64,000 nucleotides of DNA from Vespula vulgaris (GCF_905475345.1 NC_066595.1:7559501-7623500), one strand, 5' to 3'; positions 36,128 to 45,379 are shown, counted from the first letter of the stretch. A program made the numbers and translations. The notes: generated by a model from the sequence alone, not told the origin.

Positions 36128-36352
36128 CAGGTGAGATGGCAAGTTTGGCGTGAAGACTGGTCGGACTTCTATGATCAGGAGTCGTGACAGGGGCGGCTAT
36201 GGGCGGCGACAGGTGGGGGTGTATCGGAGCTCCACCACCTGTCGTCGTCGTCGTTGTCGTAGTCGTTGTGGCACAAGGATTAAGGGGAGACGTTCTCTTG
36301 AAGGATTGTTCCGTTCGCCACGCGACCTCGCTGTCGCCCAACCAAACCTTAC
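36128..36352 (-). CDS. Internal coding exon (75 codons) of an unrecognised minus-strand gene
   Basis: The acceptor TTTCTCAG (AG at 36354-36353) and the donor CACCTG then GTAAGTATC (intron from 36127) are both near consensus. The 225-nt exon is open in one frame, with phase 1 at both ends, so including or skipping it keeps the frame. The translation begins KVWLGDSEVAWRTEQSFKR, then a run of ten Thr, three Gly, and a Pro/His/Ser-rich tail. The Thr run uses mixed ACA, ACG and ACT codons, which favours coding over a fresh repeat. No domain or family is recognised; the tail resembles disordered linkers of regulatory proteins. The exon starts with GTAAGG, itself a 5' splice site, so it could be a recursive-splice exon. 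Partner exons were not identified with confidence. Confidence 0.55.
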
Positions 36353-36362
36353 CTGAGAAAAC
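36353..36362 (-). promoter_or_regulatory. Acceptor joined to a rebuilt 5' splice site (recursive-splice type)
   Basis: On minus the sequence runs polypyrimidine, TTTCTCAG, then immediately GTAAGG. Removing an upstream intron at this AG would leave a new GT donor in place, the tandem arrangement described for ratcheting sites in long fly introns and recursive exons in vertebrates. The consensus is GTAAGT; this site differs at the last base. Confidence 0.4.
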
Positions 36363-36699
36363 GAAGCAAGAAATATCAATTGATTGTACGTATTTTATTT
36401 TTGAAATTAATTATAAAATTTCATTGTATTTTATTTTCGAAATTAATCGTCAAGTTTTATACATTCGTGTAATATTTATTGAAGGTCCAAGAAAAATTTC
36501 AGATTGATAAATATCATATCAAAAAGTCCAAAGAGCTCGAACGAGAAAGAATACGGCATTAAATGGGGAATGTGTACATATCCGGCAATATCGTTGGAGG
36601 GATCAAATTGCAAAAGAGGTTCTCAAGATAAACTGTGTGCCGTACGTCTGTATTAATATAACTCACACGGCCGTTCTTGTGCGTGTGCAGAAAATGGCT

Positions 36700-36860
36700 T
36701 CTCTCCCTCCAATGGGTTCGCGTAATTAGCGACCCTCTGCATCCCCTATTCCTCGCCAGTTTTCCCGGCTTTCCCTCGTTTCCCTTAATTTCTGGGAACA
36801 ATGCCTGCGTCTGGATGTTGTTCCAGGCTGCAGTGTCTAATTACAGGGAGGGGTAACGCT
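36700..36860. promoter_or_regulatory. Regulatory-looking block with inverted Sox-type sites
   Basis: Repeat-free block 350-500 bp upstream (minus sense) of the exon at 36128-36352. It contains an inverted pair, GGAACAA (36795-36801) and TTGTTCC (36818-36824). The first overlaps AACAATG, the Sox HMG core. CGTAATTAGCG and TCTAATTACAG homeodomain cores flank it, and CAGGCTGCAG lies between. Confidence 0.35.
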
Positions 36861-36990
36861 CTGTTCTCTCTTTCTCTTTCTCTCATTTTTCTGGAATCTG
36901 GGGACGATATAATACAGTACGTACCAAATATCTTGAATCTCCCAATTTGTAGAATAAATAGAGAAAGTAGAAAAGAGTCGGTAAAATACG

Positions 36991-36993
<3 letters not shown>

Positions 36994-37029
<36 letters not shown>
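36994..37029. repeat. AT dinucleotide microsatellite
   Basis: About 18 AT units. Confidence 0.94.
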
Positions 37030-37031
<2 letters not shown>

Positions 37032-37584
37032 ATCCTTAATTTTTATCTAATATCTAAGGTTTTAATTATAAGTATAAATATTTAGATAAATATAATTAAG
37101 AATAGAAAGAGAAAAATATGGTGAAACGTAGAAACGAAACTTTTAGCACATCCTGTACGAGATCCAGTGGACTTATGGAACATGTAAATACTACATCGCC
37201 CTTGCATGCGTGAGACATGAGTCAGACTCGGTATTAGTTGCTTGATGAATGATTTAGTCAGTAAGAGAGACTTAGTTCTCTCTCGTATCTTTCTTCTCAC
37301 ACCCTCTCATTGAACTCCCATTCTTCCTCCGCGTCTCTTCCGTCTATCCACTTCTTAACGAGGGCGGAAGAGAGCGAAATAGGTAACGGCAAGTGGTAGA
37401 TGGAAAGAGAGTGGAAGGGTGAGAGGGGAGGAGACAAGAGAATAAGAAACATGAAGGGCGAGCGAGAGGCAAAGCGAGAGGGAAATAAAGAGAGAGTGTT
37501 GACCAAAGTCTGAGATGGTGGTAGTAAAAGCGTGCTCGTACGTCTAAGTCGATGGGTTCGCTTTGTGCGATGTGTGTTGTACGT

Positions 37585-37622
37585 ATGAAAGAGAAAGAAA
37601 GAAAGAGATAGAAATAGAGGGG

Positions 37623-37653
<31 letters not shown>

Positions 37654-37700
37654 GGTGGGAGGTATATGGAGAAAAGAAATAGAAAAAAGAAAGATAGTGG
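37585..37700. repeat. GA microsatellite and purine tract
   Basis: Pure GA run at 37623-37651, flanked by GAAAGA and AGAAAA variants. Confidence 0.9.
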
Positions 37701-37884
37701 GGTTGAAGAAAGTGTAGCTGGCGCTAACTAAGGGCGTCGGCTAATCAATATCATCGGATAATGGCCGCTGACCTCCGTTTACCCCGCTGGACCCTCTATT
37801 GTCCTGTAGTTTGGCATCACGAACGACTCGCGTATCGGCCAGACAGCTATTTTCGAAGCAATGCTTTCTCAAGTTCGAATAATT

Positions 37885-37930
37885 CGACGAAAAGAGAGAG
37901 ACAGAGAGAGAACGAAGAGAGAGAGAGATT
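37885..37930. repeat. Short GA tract
   Basis: GAGAGACAGAGAGAG purine run with a C interruption, inside an open frame that otherwise has no support. Confidence 0.8.
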
Positions 37931-38671
37931 AGTAGGTAGGAATGTCGGGAAAATCGAGGGTTTGTTCGTAGGAAGAATGGATCGAAAAGCGAGGCGAATT
38001 CTCGAGCGTATTCGGGGCACCTATTCGTTTGGACGTTTTCGAGTTTCCAGTGGAATATTAAAACTGGTCTTGGTTCCGGCTCGAAGAGGGTCGAGAGCTC
38101 GCGGCATGTCTCGAGGCTACGATTCGAGCGAACTCCCTAACGTGGAACTACTGCGGTTCCTTTAATCTCCGAGTGTTTGCATGCTCCTATTTTCCTCTCC
38201 CTTTTTTGTCAAACTTTTCCACGACCCTATGGAAGGAGAAACGAAAGTGCCCCTTTAGATTGCTAACGCGCTAAGAGCTAAAAAACGTAACGTCGCGTGC
38301 GTACTTTTGGAGAAAAATTCAATTATACCGGTCCTTGCGAGAATCGCATTACTTGCTTTCTAGCGATAGTAATAACTGCGGTGGATAATAGTGATCTGAT
38401 AGAAAATGAAAGGAAAAGGAAAATCTGAAAATGAGTTTAGGCGCACGCGATTAATAGAAGAAACGTAAATGGAAAGACGTGGAAAGAAGGTAATGTCAGG
38501 GAAGCAGGACATTGGCCAGGACGAATAAGTAATGTAGAGGTCCATTATGCCGAAACGGTGAAGGGTCTCGAGTCGTGGGTCAGCCAATCCCCCGGAGGGC
38601 CGTTAAAGTGAAATACTTCTGAATGCGAGGTGGCTGCCTCCCTCTTTTTCTTTTCGCTTGGTCTACGCCTG

Positions 38672-38674
<3 letters not shown>

Positions 38675-38720
<46 letters not shown>
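38675..38720. repeat. GA dinucleotide microsatellite
   Basis: About 22 pure GA units. Confidence 0.95.
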
Positions 38721-38722
<2 letters not shown>

Positions 38723-39738
38723 TGGTCCTCTCTTCTGGACCTCTCTCTCGAGCCTCCTCGCGTGTAGGTAAATCGTTGTTATCTGGACAGTGATAAACCC
38801 GTGAATGGAGTTCGCGCCGGTTTCGACGAATGAAAGACGACGAAGGGTGCATGCAGAGGCAAAGGGAAAAAAGCTCGAGAAAGAGGGAAACGTTCGAATT
38901 GATGGGTCTGTTTATGCGAACTGCTTACTGGCGGATGGACCAATCGGGTATAGGGTAACGAACAACAAAGTCCGATCTGCCTTCGGAACTTTCTTTCTAC
39001 GGAAAGACGAGCTCGAATCTTCTCTTTGCGGTTTCCTTCTCCGACGATGCGGCATCTGAGATGCGGTATTCTTGATGGATACACGACGCAAACTTCTCTC
39101 TTTCTCTCTTTCTTTCTCTTCGATACGCATCATTGAATTGTTTCCAAAGACTTTGCGGCAAAAGGATTTCGATCGAGACCGATCATTGACTATTACCAAT
39201 CGATGAACGATCGAGTAAAGCGAATAAGTTTTTATATTTTTCCATTGATATATCGGCGCACATGATATTTTTTTTTCTTCTTCTTATTTCCTAATTCCAT
39301 CGAATTATCGAAGTTTAAAAGCATCGTCGGAGGACTGAGTCGAGGAGCAATCTGCTTTCGTACGGTGCTCGAAAGAATTGAAAATTCCTGCTCGTCCAAG
39401 GGTTGAAGAGGTCTTCGTGGGAGTGCGCCGGACCGAGCAAAGAGGAAAAAAGCGAACGTAGATAAAACGTTCGATATAAGATTAATAGTGGAGGTTGGCG
39501 AACGACTCGGTACGTCGACAAGGGCGGCTCTGGCTATATACGACGCCGATGGTGATTCCTCTTTGAAGGTGGAACCGTGAGCAGTGGCCAAATTGAATCC
39601 TGCTTAGGACAGGAAAGGAGCCGAAGGACGAGTCGAAGGACGGACCGAGCCCTTTCTCCAATAAATAAATTGCTGGCTACCCCCGGATGGCCACCCTTTC
39701 CGATTTAAAACGCGACTCTTTGCTACCGAGAGAGCTTA

Positions 39739-39745
39739 CCTGATT
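39739..39745 (-). promoter_or_regulatory. Possible donor or recursive-splice junction
   Basis: On minus, CCAATCAG is followed directly by GTAAGCTC. It reads as a good donor for an exon ending at 39740 or, since a fairly pyrimidine-rich stretch (ACACTTTTCTTTAC) precedes it, as a joined acceptor/donor. No open frame of good quality leads into it. Confidence 0.22.
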
Positions 39746-40659
39746 GGAACGCAGCGTGGAATTGTAAAGAAAAGTGTTTAGCAATATCGCTTACTTTTCA
39801 AAGATCTTTTTTCCAAAGAAAACGACGAAGAGAGCAAGGAAAAAATTACGGAACTTCCTCAAATTGTTTATCTCACCTACCATAGTCTCAATTTGGTTAT
39901 CGGATTTTTTTATCAAAGTGACCCAATGTATTCCCGAGATTAATACGAGAACCACGTACGGACAGGTGTGAGATTCCGATCGATGGGCTTTCGAAGAGGC
40001 GAGGAAAACATTTGCTGATAACGGAATCTACCTATATCGCGCGCACGTTTCTACTCGTTGCACGTGCACTCAATATACATATGTAAGTAGATATATGCGT
40101 AGATACTCGATGGAGCGCAGGTGTGAACGACCTTTAATCGACAACTCGTTTTCTTCGACGTTATCACGAGAAACGTTCCAGAGATATCATCATCACCGAA
40201 TCGTGTCGATGCTTTGTTCGATTTTCTAGTCTTTGCCATTTTTCGTAATTTCAATATTGCTCCTTGGAATTTTTATGATCTTATCTGATATCAATTCCAA
40301 TAATATTTTTACGTTACGCTTTTAAACGTAACCATTTCTTTAATCTCGTTCATCGTTCGGCCGTGATCTACTAACGGAAAATTTATGTTTCTAATAAATG
40401 GCTCGTTATCTTTTAAAAAAAGAAGAAATCGATATCTTTTAAAAACATACTATTATCGTATATTATTTCTGCACTCAGACAATCATTAATATAAAAGTCT
40501 TTATCTGTATATGTTTGTAATTTCTCGAAAACATCTACTATTTTTGCCTAATCTAGATGAAATTTTGTATAATCGCTCTTTATGACACGACGGAAATTTT
40601 AGACTACTTAATTTACGAAAATATTATCTATAAAATAGATTATAATGCTTTACACGAAT

Positions 40660-40663
40660 GAGA

Positions 40664-40715
<52 letters not shown>
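40660..40715. repeat. GA dinucleotide microsatellite
   Basis: About 27 GA units with one GGG interruption. Confidence 0.95.
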
Positions 40716-40717
<2 letters not shown>

Positions 40718-40800
40718 GGCATATGACCGACGTAAAGTACGGAACGAAATAGAGAAAAGGAAATTGTAAAGTTGGTTACACTAGAAATGCATTGATTGAG

Positions 40801-40890
40801 TGATTTGTAATTGTGATTTGTGATCTGTGGTCAGTGTTCTGAATTCTGCGTTCCGTGATCCTTGTTCTGTGTTCTGAATTCTGTGTATAC
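40801..40890. repeat. Degenerate TGTTCTG-type tandem repeat
   Basis: TGTGATYTGTG-like and TTCTGYGTTC-like units recur. The 15-mer GTGTTCTGAATTCTG occurs perfectly twice, at 40834-40848 and 40869-40883. It lies immediately 5' of the tRNA-like element. Confidence 0.6.
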
Positions 40891-40891
40891 G

Positions 40892-40956
40892 GATGTTGCG
40901 ATGATAGAGTGCTTTCTACGGATCCAGCGACCCGGATTCGAAATCCGGCCAAGGAG
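40892..40956 (+). tRNA. Degenerate tRNA-like element (possible pseudo-tRNA or SINE head)
   Basis: At 40932-40948 a 5-bp stem CCGGA/TCCGG closes a 7-base loop TTCGAAA, which is a textbook T-arm and B-box. About 30 bases upstream, GATGATAGAGTG (about 40899-40910) resembles an A-box/D-arm. The 3' side (CCAAGGA) has no convincing pairing partner at the expected place, the anticodon arm does not fold, and the total is short. I therefore read it as a decayed tRNA gene or tRNA-derived repeat and assign no isotype. The T-arm may also be a chance palindrome. Confidence 0.3.
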
Positions 40957-41446
40957 AAAAATTTTATTTCGTAAATTCCAGAGGTTCTCGATCTTTCGAT
41001 TCACGGATGGTATCAGGACAATTTAGCACTTTCTCAAGCAATCGACGATAGAGCCCATTTTTCAGCAAAGTGAAAATTTTTCACTTCGAATTCGTTTATT
41101 TTACACTTCGAATGATAGAACATCACATAGGATCTGAAGTAATGCGAATGATTTATATTTTATTTCGAAAAAGAGAAATAAAAATAATCTCTTTTTCAAA
41201 CCTTACCATCCGTCATGCACGTTGGAAGAATATACTAGTGTATACCATCAATACTTGTTTAAAGTTATTTTTAAAAGACTTTAAAAATCAAGTTAGTCAA
41301 TATCAAATCTTCTTTTCCAAAAGATATATGAAGATATAACTCTTATGTACGTAGTTATACATAAACTAGATTGAGTGAATTCCATTTGATCTAAACGTTT
41401 ACGAAGGAAAGACAAAGGATAGGAATATATCGCAGGGACGGTTTCC

Positions 41447-41701
41447 TTATTTCTTGTCAGAGAGACCGATCGATAGAGCCACCCATCCGTTCTTTTGAAC
41501 TCTGCCTGGAAACGTTGTAGGTAGTATCGGCTCGAAGAAACATATCAGCATTGTATTATACGGGATACGAACGTCGTTGGACGTACGAATATAATAAAAA
41601 TCGTTTGGAACGAGGCGAGTCCGCAGGTGATCACGTTCGAAAGTACCGCGCAGCATCCGAGCGTTCTTCTCGTCGTTCGCCATTATGATAATGCGAGTTA
41701 C
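41447..41701 (-). CDS. Candidate terminal coding exon, 78 residues from its first ATG
   Basis: On minus, a pyrimidine-rich acceptor (GTATCTTTCCAG, AG at 41703-41702) opens a frame of six codons, then ATG (41683) in a good context (ATAATGG), and continues to TAA at 41447. The 78-residue product is mixed and soluble-looking: a charged N-terminus (MANDEKNARMLRG), then an aromatic/hydrophobic middle and a basic end. It has no repeat sequence although the adjacent DNA is a GA array. No family is recognised. It would suit either a last exon or the first coding exon of a short gene. The exon also begins with GTAACT, a weak 5' splice-site-like start. Confidence 0.33.
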   Translation of the reverse strand, partial: VTRIIIMANDEKNARMLRGTFERDHLRTRLVPNDFYYIRTSNDVRIPYNTMLICFFEPILPTTFPGRVQKNGWVALSIGLSDKK

Positions 41702-41786
41702 CTGGAAAGATACTGGCCGATAAAAAGTGTGAATAATAAAAAGGTTTCATCGGTGGGGACGATCGAAAGAACTTTGGAGGGAGGAA

Positions 41787-41813
41787 GATAGAGAAAGCAA
41801 GAGGAAGAGAGAT

Positions 41814-41880
<67 letters not shown>

Positions 41881-41882
41881 AA
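41787..41882. repeat. GA microsatellite
   Basis: Almost continuous GA purine tract with AAGAG interruptions, ending AGAGCAAGG. Confidence 0.95.
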
Positions 41883-42069
41883 GGGTTGTAAGCGCAAGCG
41901 CGAATCCGCCCAACGCGTAACTCTCGCGAGAAAGCACCCCTCTGTGTGAATCCGTTTCGTCGACACCTAGCCAATCTGCATGCGACTTGAGCCTTTCGAC
42001 GCCATTTTGAAAAATGTCTAAAAAGCGAGAGGGTTGCAACCTTTTTGCGTTTTTTTTTATTTTTTTATT

Positions 42070-42093
42070 ACATTTCTTTTTTTCTTTCTGCTC

Positions 42094-42140
<47 letters not shown>

Positions 42141-42142
42141 TA
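42070..42142. repeat. CT microsatellite
   Basis: T-rich lead, then about 17 CT units. Confidence 0.92.
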
Positions 42143-42449
42143 TAGCGAGATTTTTTTCGTCCCGAGAGGATACTACGACATAGCAATTTTAGATTTTCCA
42201 GTCGAAATCGTGAATCGACGTTAATTTAAAAAGGGTGGAAAGTTGGAAGAGAGGGAGAAACGGGAGAGGTGTAGAGACTACGACGGCAGCCGATTTTAAA
42301 ATCACAATGGTAGACACACTTTTACCCATCCGTCACCCCTACAAGCTTCAACGCCGGCTGCCGGCGTTCGTTTGCCGAGCATCTGCGTCTGTCCCGTACC
42401 GTCTAAACTCTAAACTCTCCTCCTCGGCACACGCGTTTAGCTACCTAGG

Positions 42450-42545
42450 AAGGGAAGAGAGAGAGGGAGAGAAAAAGAGAGGGCGAGAGAGACAGAGAGG
42501 GGGAGAGAGAGAAAGAAAGAGAGAGAGAGAGAGAAAGAGAGAGAG
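42450..42545. repeat. GA-rich purine tract
   Basis: GAGA units with GGCGA, GACA and GGGGGA interruptions. Confidence 0.92.
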
Positions 42546-42676
42546 GAAAAACGCATGGCACGAACCAAGCACGCGTTCGACGAGGCACACAATTGCAGCA
42601 TCGAAAGAATCTACGGAGCGCGACGCAACCCCTACCGACATCCTACGATGTCGAACGGGCTTTCGTTTTCGATGAA

Positions 42677-42831
42677 GATGGAGACAGAGAATGAGAGAGA
42701 GAGAGAGAGAGAGAGAAAGAAAGAGAGAGAGAAAGATAAAGATAGAGAAAAAGAGAGAGATAGAGAGATAGAAAGAGTAAGAGATAGAGAAATAGAGAGA
42801 AAGAGAGAGAGAGAGAGAGATAAAGAACACC
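42677..42831. repeat. GA/GATA-type purine array
   Basis: About 155 bases of GA units with periodic single T substitutions (AGATAGAG, AGATAAAG). The serine/leucine frames on minus and Arg/Glu frames on plus are repeat translation. Confidence 0.94.
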
Positions 42832-43006
42832 CCTTCCTCAAACATTAAACATTTTTTTACCCTCTTTTTCGTCTACTCTCTCTCTTTCTGCCTTTTTTTT
42901 CTTTTTCTTTCTCTTTCTCCCTCTTCTATCCTCCCGCCTTGTCCGCTTTCCACCGGCTGCACTTTTACGACAGCACGACTTTACACCGAAAAAGGGACCA
43001 CAATAG

Positions 43007-43010
<4 letters not shown>

Positions 43011-43081
<71 letters not shown>
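43011..43081. repeat. Compound CT then AT microsatellite
   Basis: About 13 CT units switch without a break to about 22 TA units. A second array with the same order and strand lies at 59744-59809. Confidence 0.96.
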
Positions 43082-43083
<2 letters not shown>

Positions 43084-43459
43084 TTTAGTTTCGTACCGTT
43101 ACGTAATTTTTTTCGTTTTTTTTTCGTAACAAACGCATGGTTGGTAAAGTCGTCAGCCCTTTTCGCAAGAATCATACGTGTTTGATTTTATTTAAAGATT
43201 TTGAACGTGTCTACCATTCGAGAAGAATGATTCTCGTAGTCTTAAGGTTTTATATTGCGTCGGCAAAGTAAAATCGTGCTTCTAGAAAATCATCGTCGTT
43301 TATCGCAAAGGCTAATTGGAAGAGAGAAGAAGGAGAGTCGTGTATAACTTATATAAAGAAACATTATAATGAATACAGTGTTAGGGGAGAAAGAATGAAC
43401 GGAGTAGCGTGATTAACTATGGTAATTTCTCGAACACTCCGTTTCACTCGTTGGATCTC

Positions 43460-43535
43460 GCGTGTTTGCGCGTCGATCGTTGGACGCGCGTCTCTATGTT
43501 ATGCGTCCGTTCGCATATCGCATGCAAATAAACGC
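43460..43535. promoter_or_regulatory. Palindrome-rich CpG block with a POU octamer
   Basis: Two inverted repeats sit side by side: GCGCGTC (43468-43474) with GACGCGC (43483-43489), and TATGCG (43500-43505) with CGCATA (43512-43517). A perfect octamer ATGCAAAT follows at 43522-43529 and continues into AAACG, a forkhead-like core. Confidence 0.35.
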
Positions 43536-43984
43536 GAGATACGCGTGAGAAGCGACGATAGAAAACGTTGGAATTATTAAGTTGTCAGTTTCAGCTTTCC
43601 GAGCGTTACTTCGACCAGCCGGCCTTTTGCGGAGAGTCGGTTACACAGTCTTGCTTGTTTCACGAAGTGATTTTACTCTTTTTTATTCACCTACCTCTGA
43701 TTTACTCGTTAGAAACCAACGCCATAACGATCACTTGTGTTTTACGTTGAACAACGTAAAAAGTCCAAGCGCTAAAATCATTTGATACTAATCTTTGTCC
43801 TTCTCGTTGAATGTTTTATAATTTCTTTTATTTATTTATTTTTTTATTTCTTCTTTTTGTTTTATAATCGGCGATCTTCATCTTCGATTTTATTCATTTT
43901 TTTTTTGGTTTTTAATTAACTCGCATACATCTACCATCGAGATAATCGGCAAGTTTATTTACATATGAAATTATGGTTGTGCTT

Positions 43985-44014
43985 GTCGATGGCGAGCACG
44001 AGCTCGCCTTCGAC
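43985..44014. other. Strong 30-nt hairpin
   Basis: Arms GTCGA-T-GGCGAGC and GCTCGCC-T-TCGAC pair over 12 of 13 positions (one T/T mismatch) around a 4-base loop ACGA. A stem this GC-rich and long is rare by chance in this window. It is not followed by a T-run, and eukaryotic context makes a bacterial-type terminator irrelevant. It could be an RNA structure or a palindromic factor site. Confidence 0.6.
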
Positions 44015-44259
44015 GTACGAAATTAAGCCATGAAGACACGAAGGAAGGGTGGACGAATTAAAACGGACGTTACGCGTGTAAAGTTCGTGCTCGTGTGAAC
44101 TCACGCAAGAGCTCCTTTACGGTTCGCAATAAATAAGAGATGCACGGCTGGACTCCGACGTGGCAGAAAATCATTTCCTATTTTTTGTGCTGCCTCTCGT
44201 ACTGTCTTCTTCGCAATCATGCCGGTGCAATACTTCGGTTTCACTGATTTGCTAACTGA

Positions 44260-44263
<4 letters not shown>

Positions 44264-44334
<71 letters not shown>

Positions 44335-44340
44335 TATTTT
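44264..44340. repeat. AT run followed by GTAT tetramers
   Basis: About 21 TA units pass into six GTAT units. The same composite order (AT then GTAT) occurs at 49589-49650. Confidence 0.95.
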
Positions 44341-44928
44341 TTTACGAGTCATTCTTGATGGCAAGAAAGTAATCATTAAACGTCATCTAACGAATAAACA
44401 AAATTTACGACATTTGCCTCTTCTTCATCAATTCCTGTATTATTGTAAATTCAATCGTTTATGTGATGGATAAAAGGATTAGATAAAAAGAAAATAATTT
44501 CTATCTAGAAAAGCACGATTACTTTTACTTCGGTAGTAAGTACACCTCGATCATTAGACGTTGATTGACCGATTAGTTGCGGCTGTTAGCGCAGAACGTA
44601 TAAACGTCGAACACTACGATTGAACTCCCGACGACAGCATGGAATTTATGTTCGAGAAACTTCATAACGAAGTTCGATATCTATTCGTGCATCTTGCGTG
44701 CATGTTGCGCTTTAACGAGGCGTCAATTTCTTCGAGTCGAACTTTTGTAAGATACTTATGACAGTTTGTTGTAAAAGGGAAAATAGGTGCTTCTTTGTAA
44801 GCGACGAGCGAGTATAATCGGCTGCCATTTTGCGTGGACGATGCTCGCAACTGTTTGAAAACGCGAGCTCTCGGTACTCTTTGATATCTTGTGAAACGTT
44901 CGACAAGTGGACTGGCAGGCATCGAAAG

Positions 44929-45075
44929 TAGTAAAAGAAGAAAAAGAAGAAGATGAAGAAAGAAAAGAGGAAGAAGGAGAAGAAGAAGAAGAAGAAGAAG
45001 AAGAAGATGAAGAAGAAGAAGATGAAGAAACAAGAACGAAGGAAAGAAAGAAAGAAAGAAAGAAAGAAGAATGGT
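44929..45075. repeat. GAA/GAT array followed by AAAG tetramers
   Basis: About 90 bases of GAA with GAT variants, then about seven AAAG units. Long frames on minus (poly-Leu, poly-Phe) derive from this tract and are rejected as genes. Confidence 0.95.
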
Positions 45076-45295
45076 AGTAGAAGGAGAGGAAAAATGCTTG
45101 GAGAAGAAAAAATAAAGTGAGGAGAAGAGATCCTTAAAGTAAACTGGCAGGCTCGCGCGTACACGGTTGCGACGGCGGCAGCAGAGATCTGGAGGGGTGA
45201 ATTCGCCTGGCGATAAGCCGATTGGCTGTCCGCCCCGCCAATGCAACTGCGCTCTCGGATGCACCGACCGCTTTACTCGTAGGTATACGAGTACA

Positions 45296-45321
45296 AGCGA
45301 GCGAGCGAGCGAGCGAGCAAG

Positions 45322-45375
<54 letters not shown>

Positions 45376-45376
45376 C
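45296..45376. repeat. GCGA tetramers passing into GA dinucleotides
   Basis: Six GCGA-type units lead into a long GA run, matching the architecture at 23963-24068. Confidence 0.94.
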
Positions 45377-45379
45377 GAT

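Noticed and set aside
36674..36695. CTTGTGCGTGTG resembling the start of miR-210
   Set aside because: Identity stops after 12 bases, whereas insect miR-210 is conserved along its length; no hairpin was seen.
41698..42186. 162-codon minus-strand open frame
   Set aside because: It spans two microsatellites and codes mainly Leu/Ser and Arg/Glu repeats; this is repeat translation, not a protein.
42235..42848. Several overlapping frames on both strands
   Set aside because: Dominated by GA-array translation.
43985..44014. Hairpin as a rho-independent terminator
   Set aside because: There is no T-run after it, and the sequence is plainly eukaryotic.
44662..45264. 200-codon minus-strand open frame, the longest in the window
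   Set aside because: Its centre is a GAA/GAT array read as poly-Leu/Phe; the flanks have no splice support or recognisable domain.
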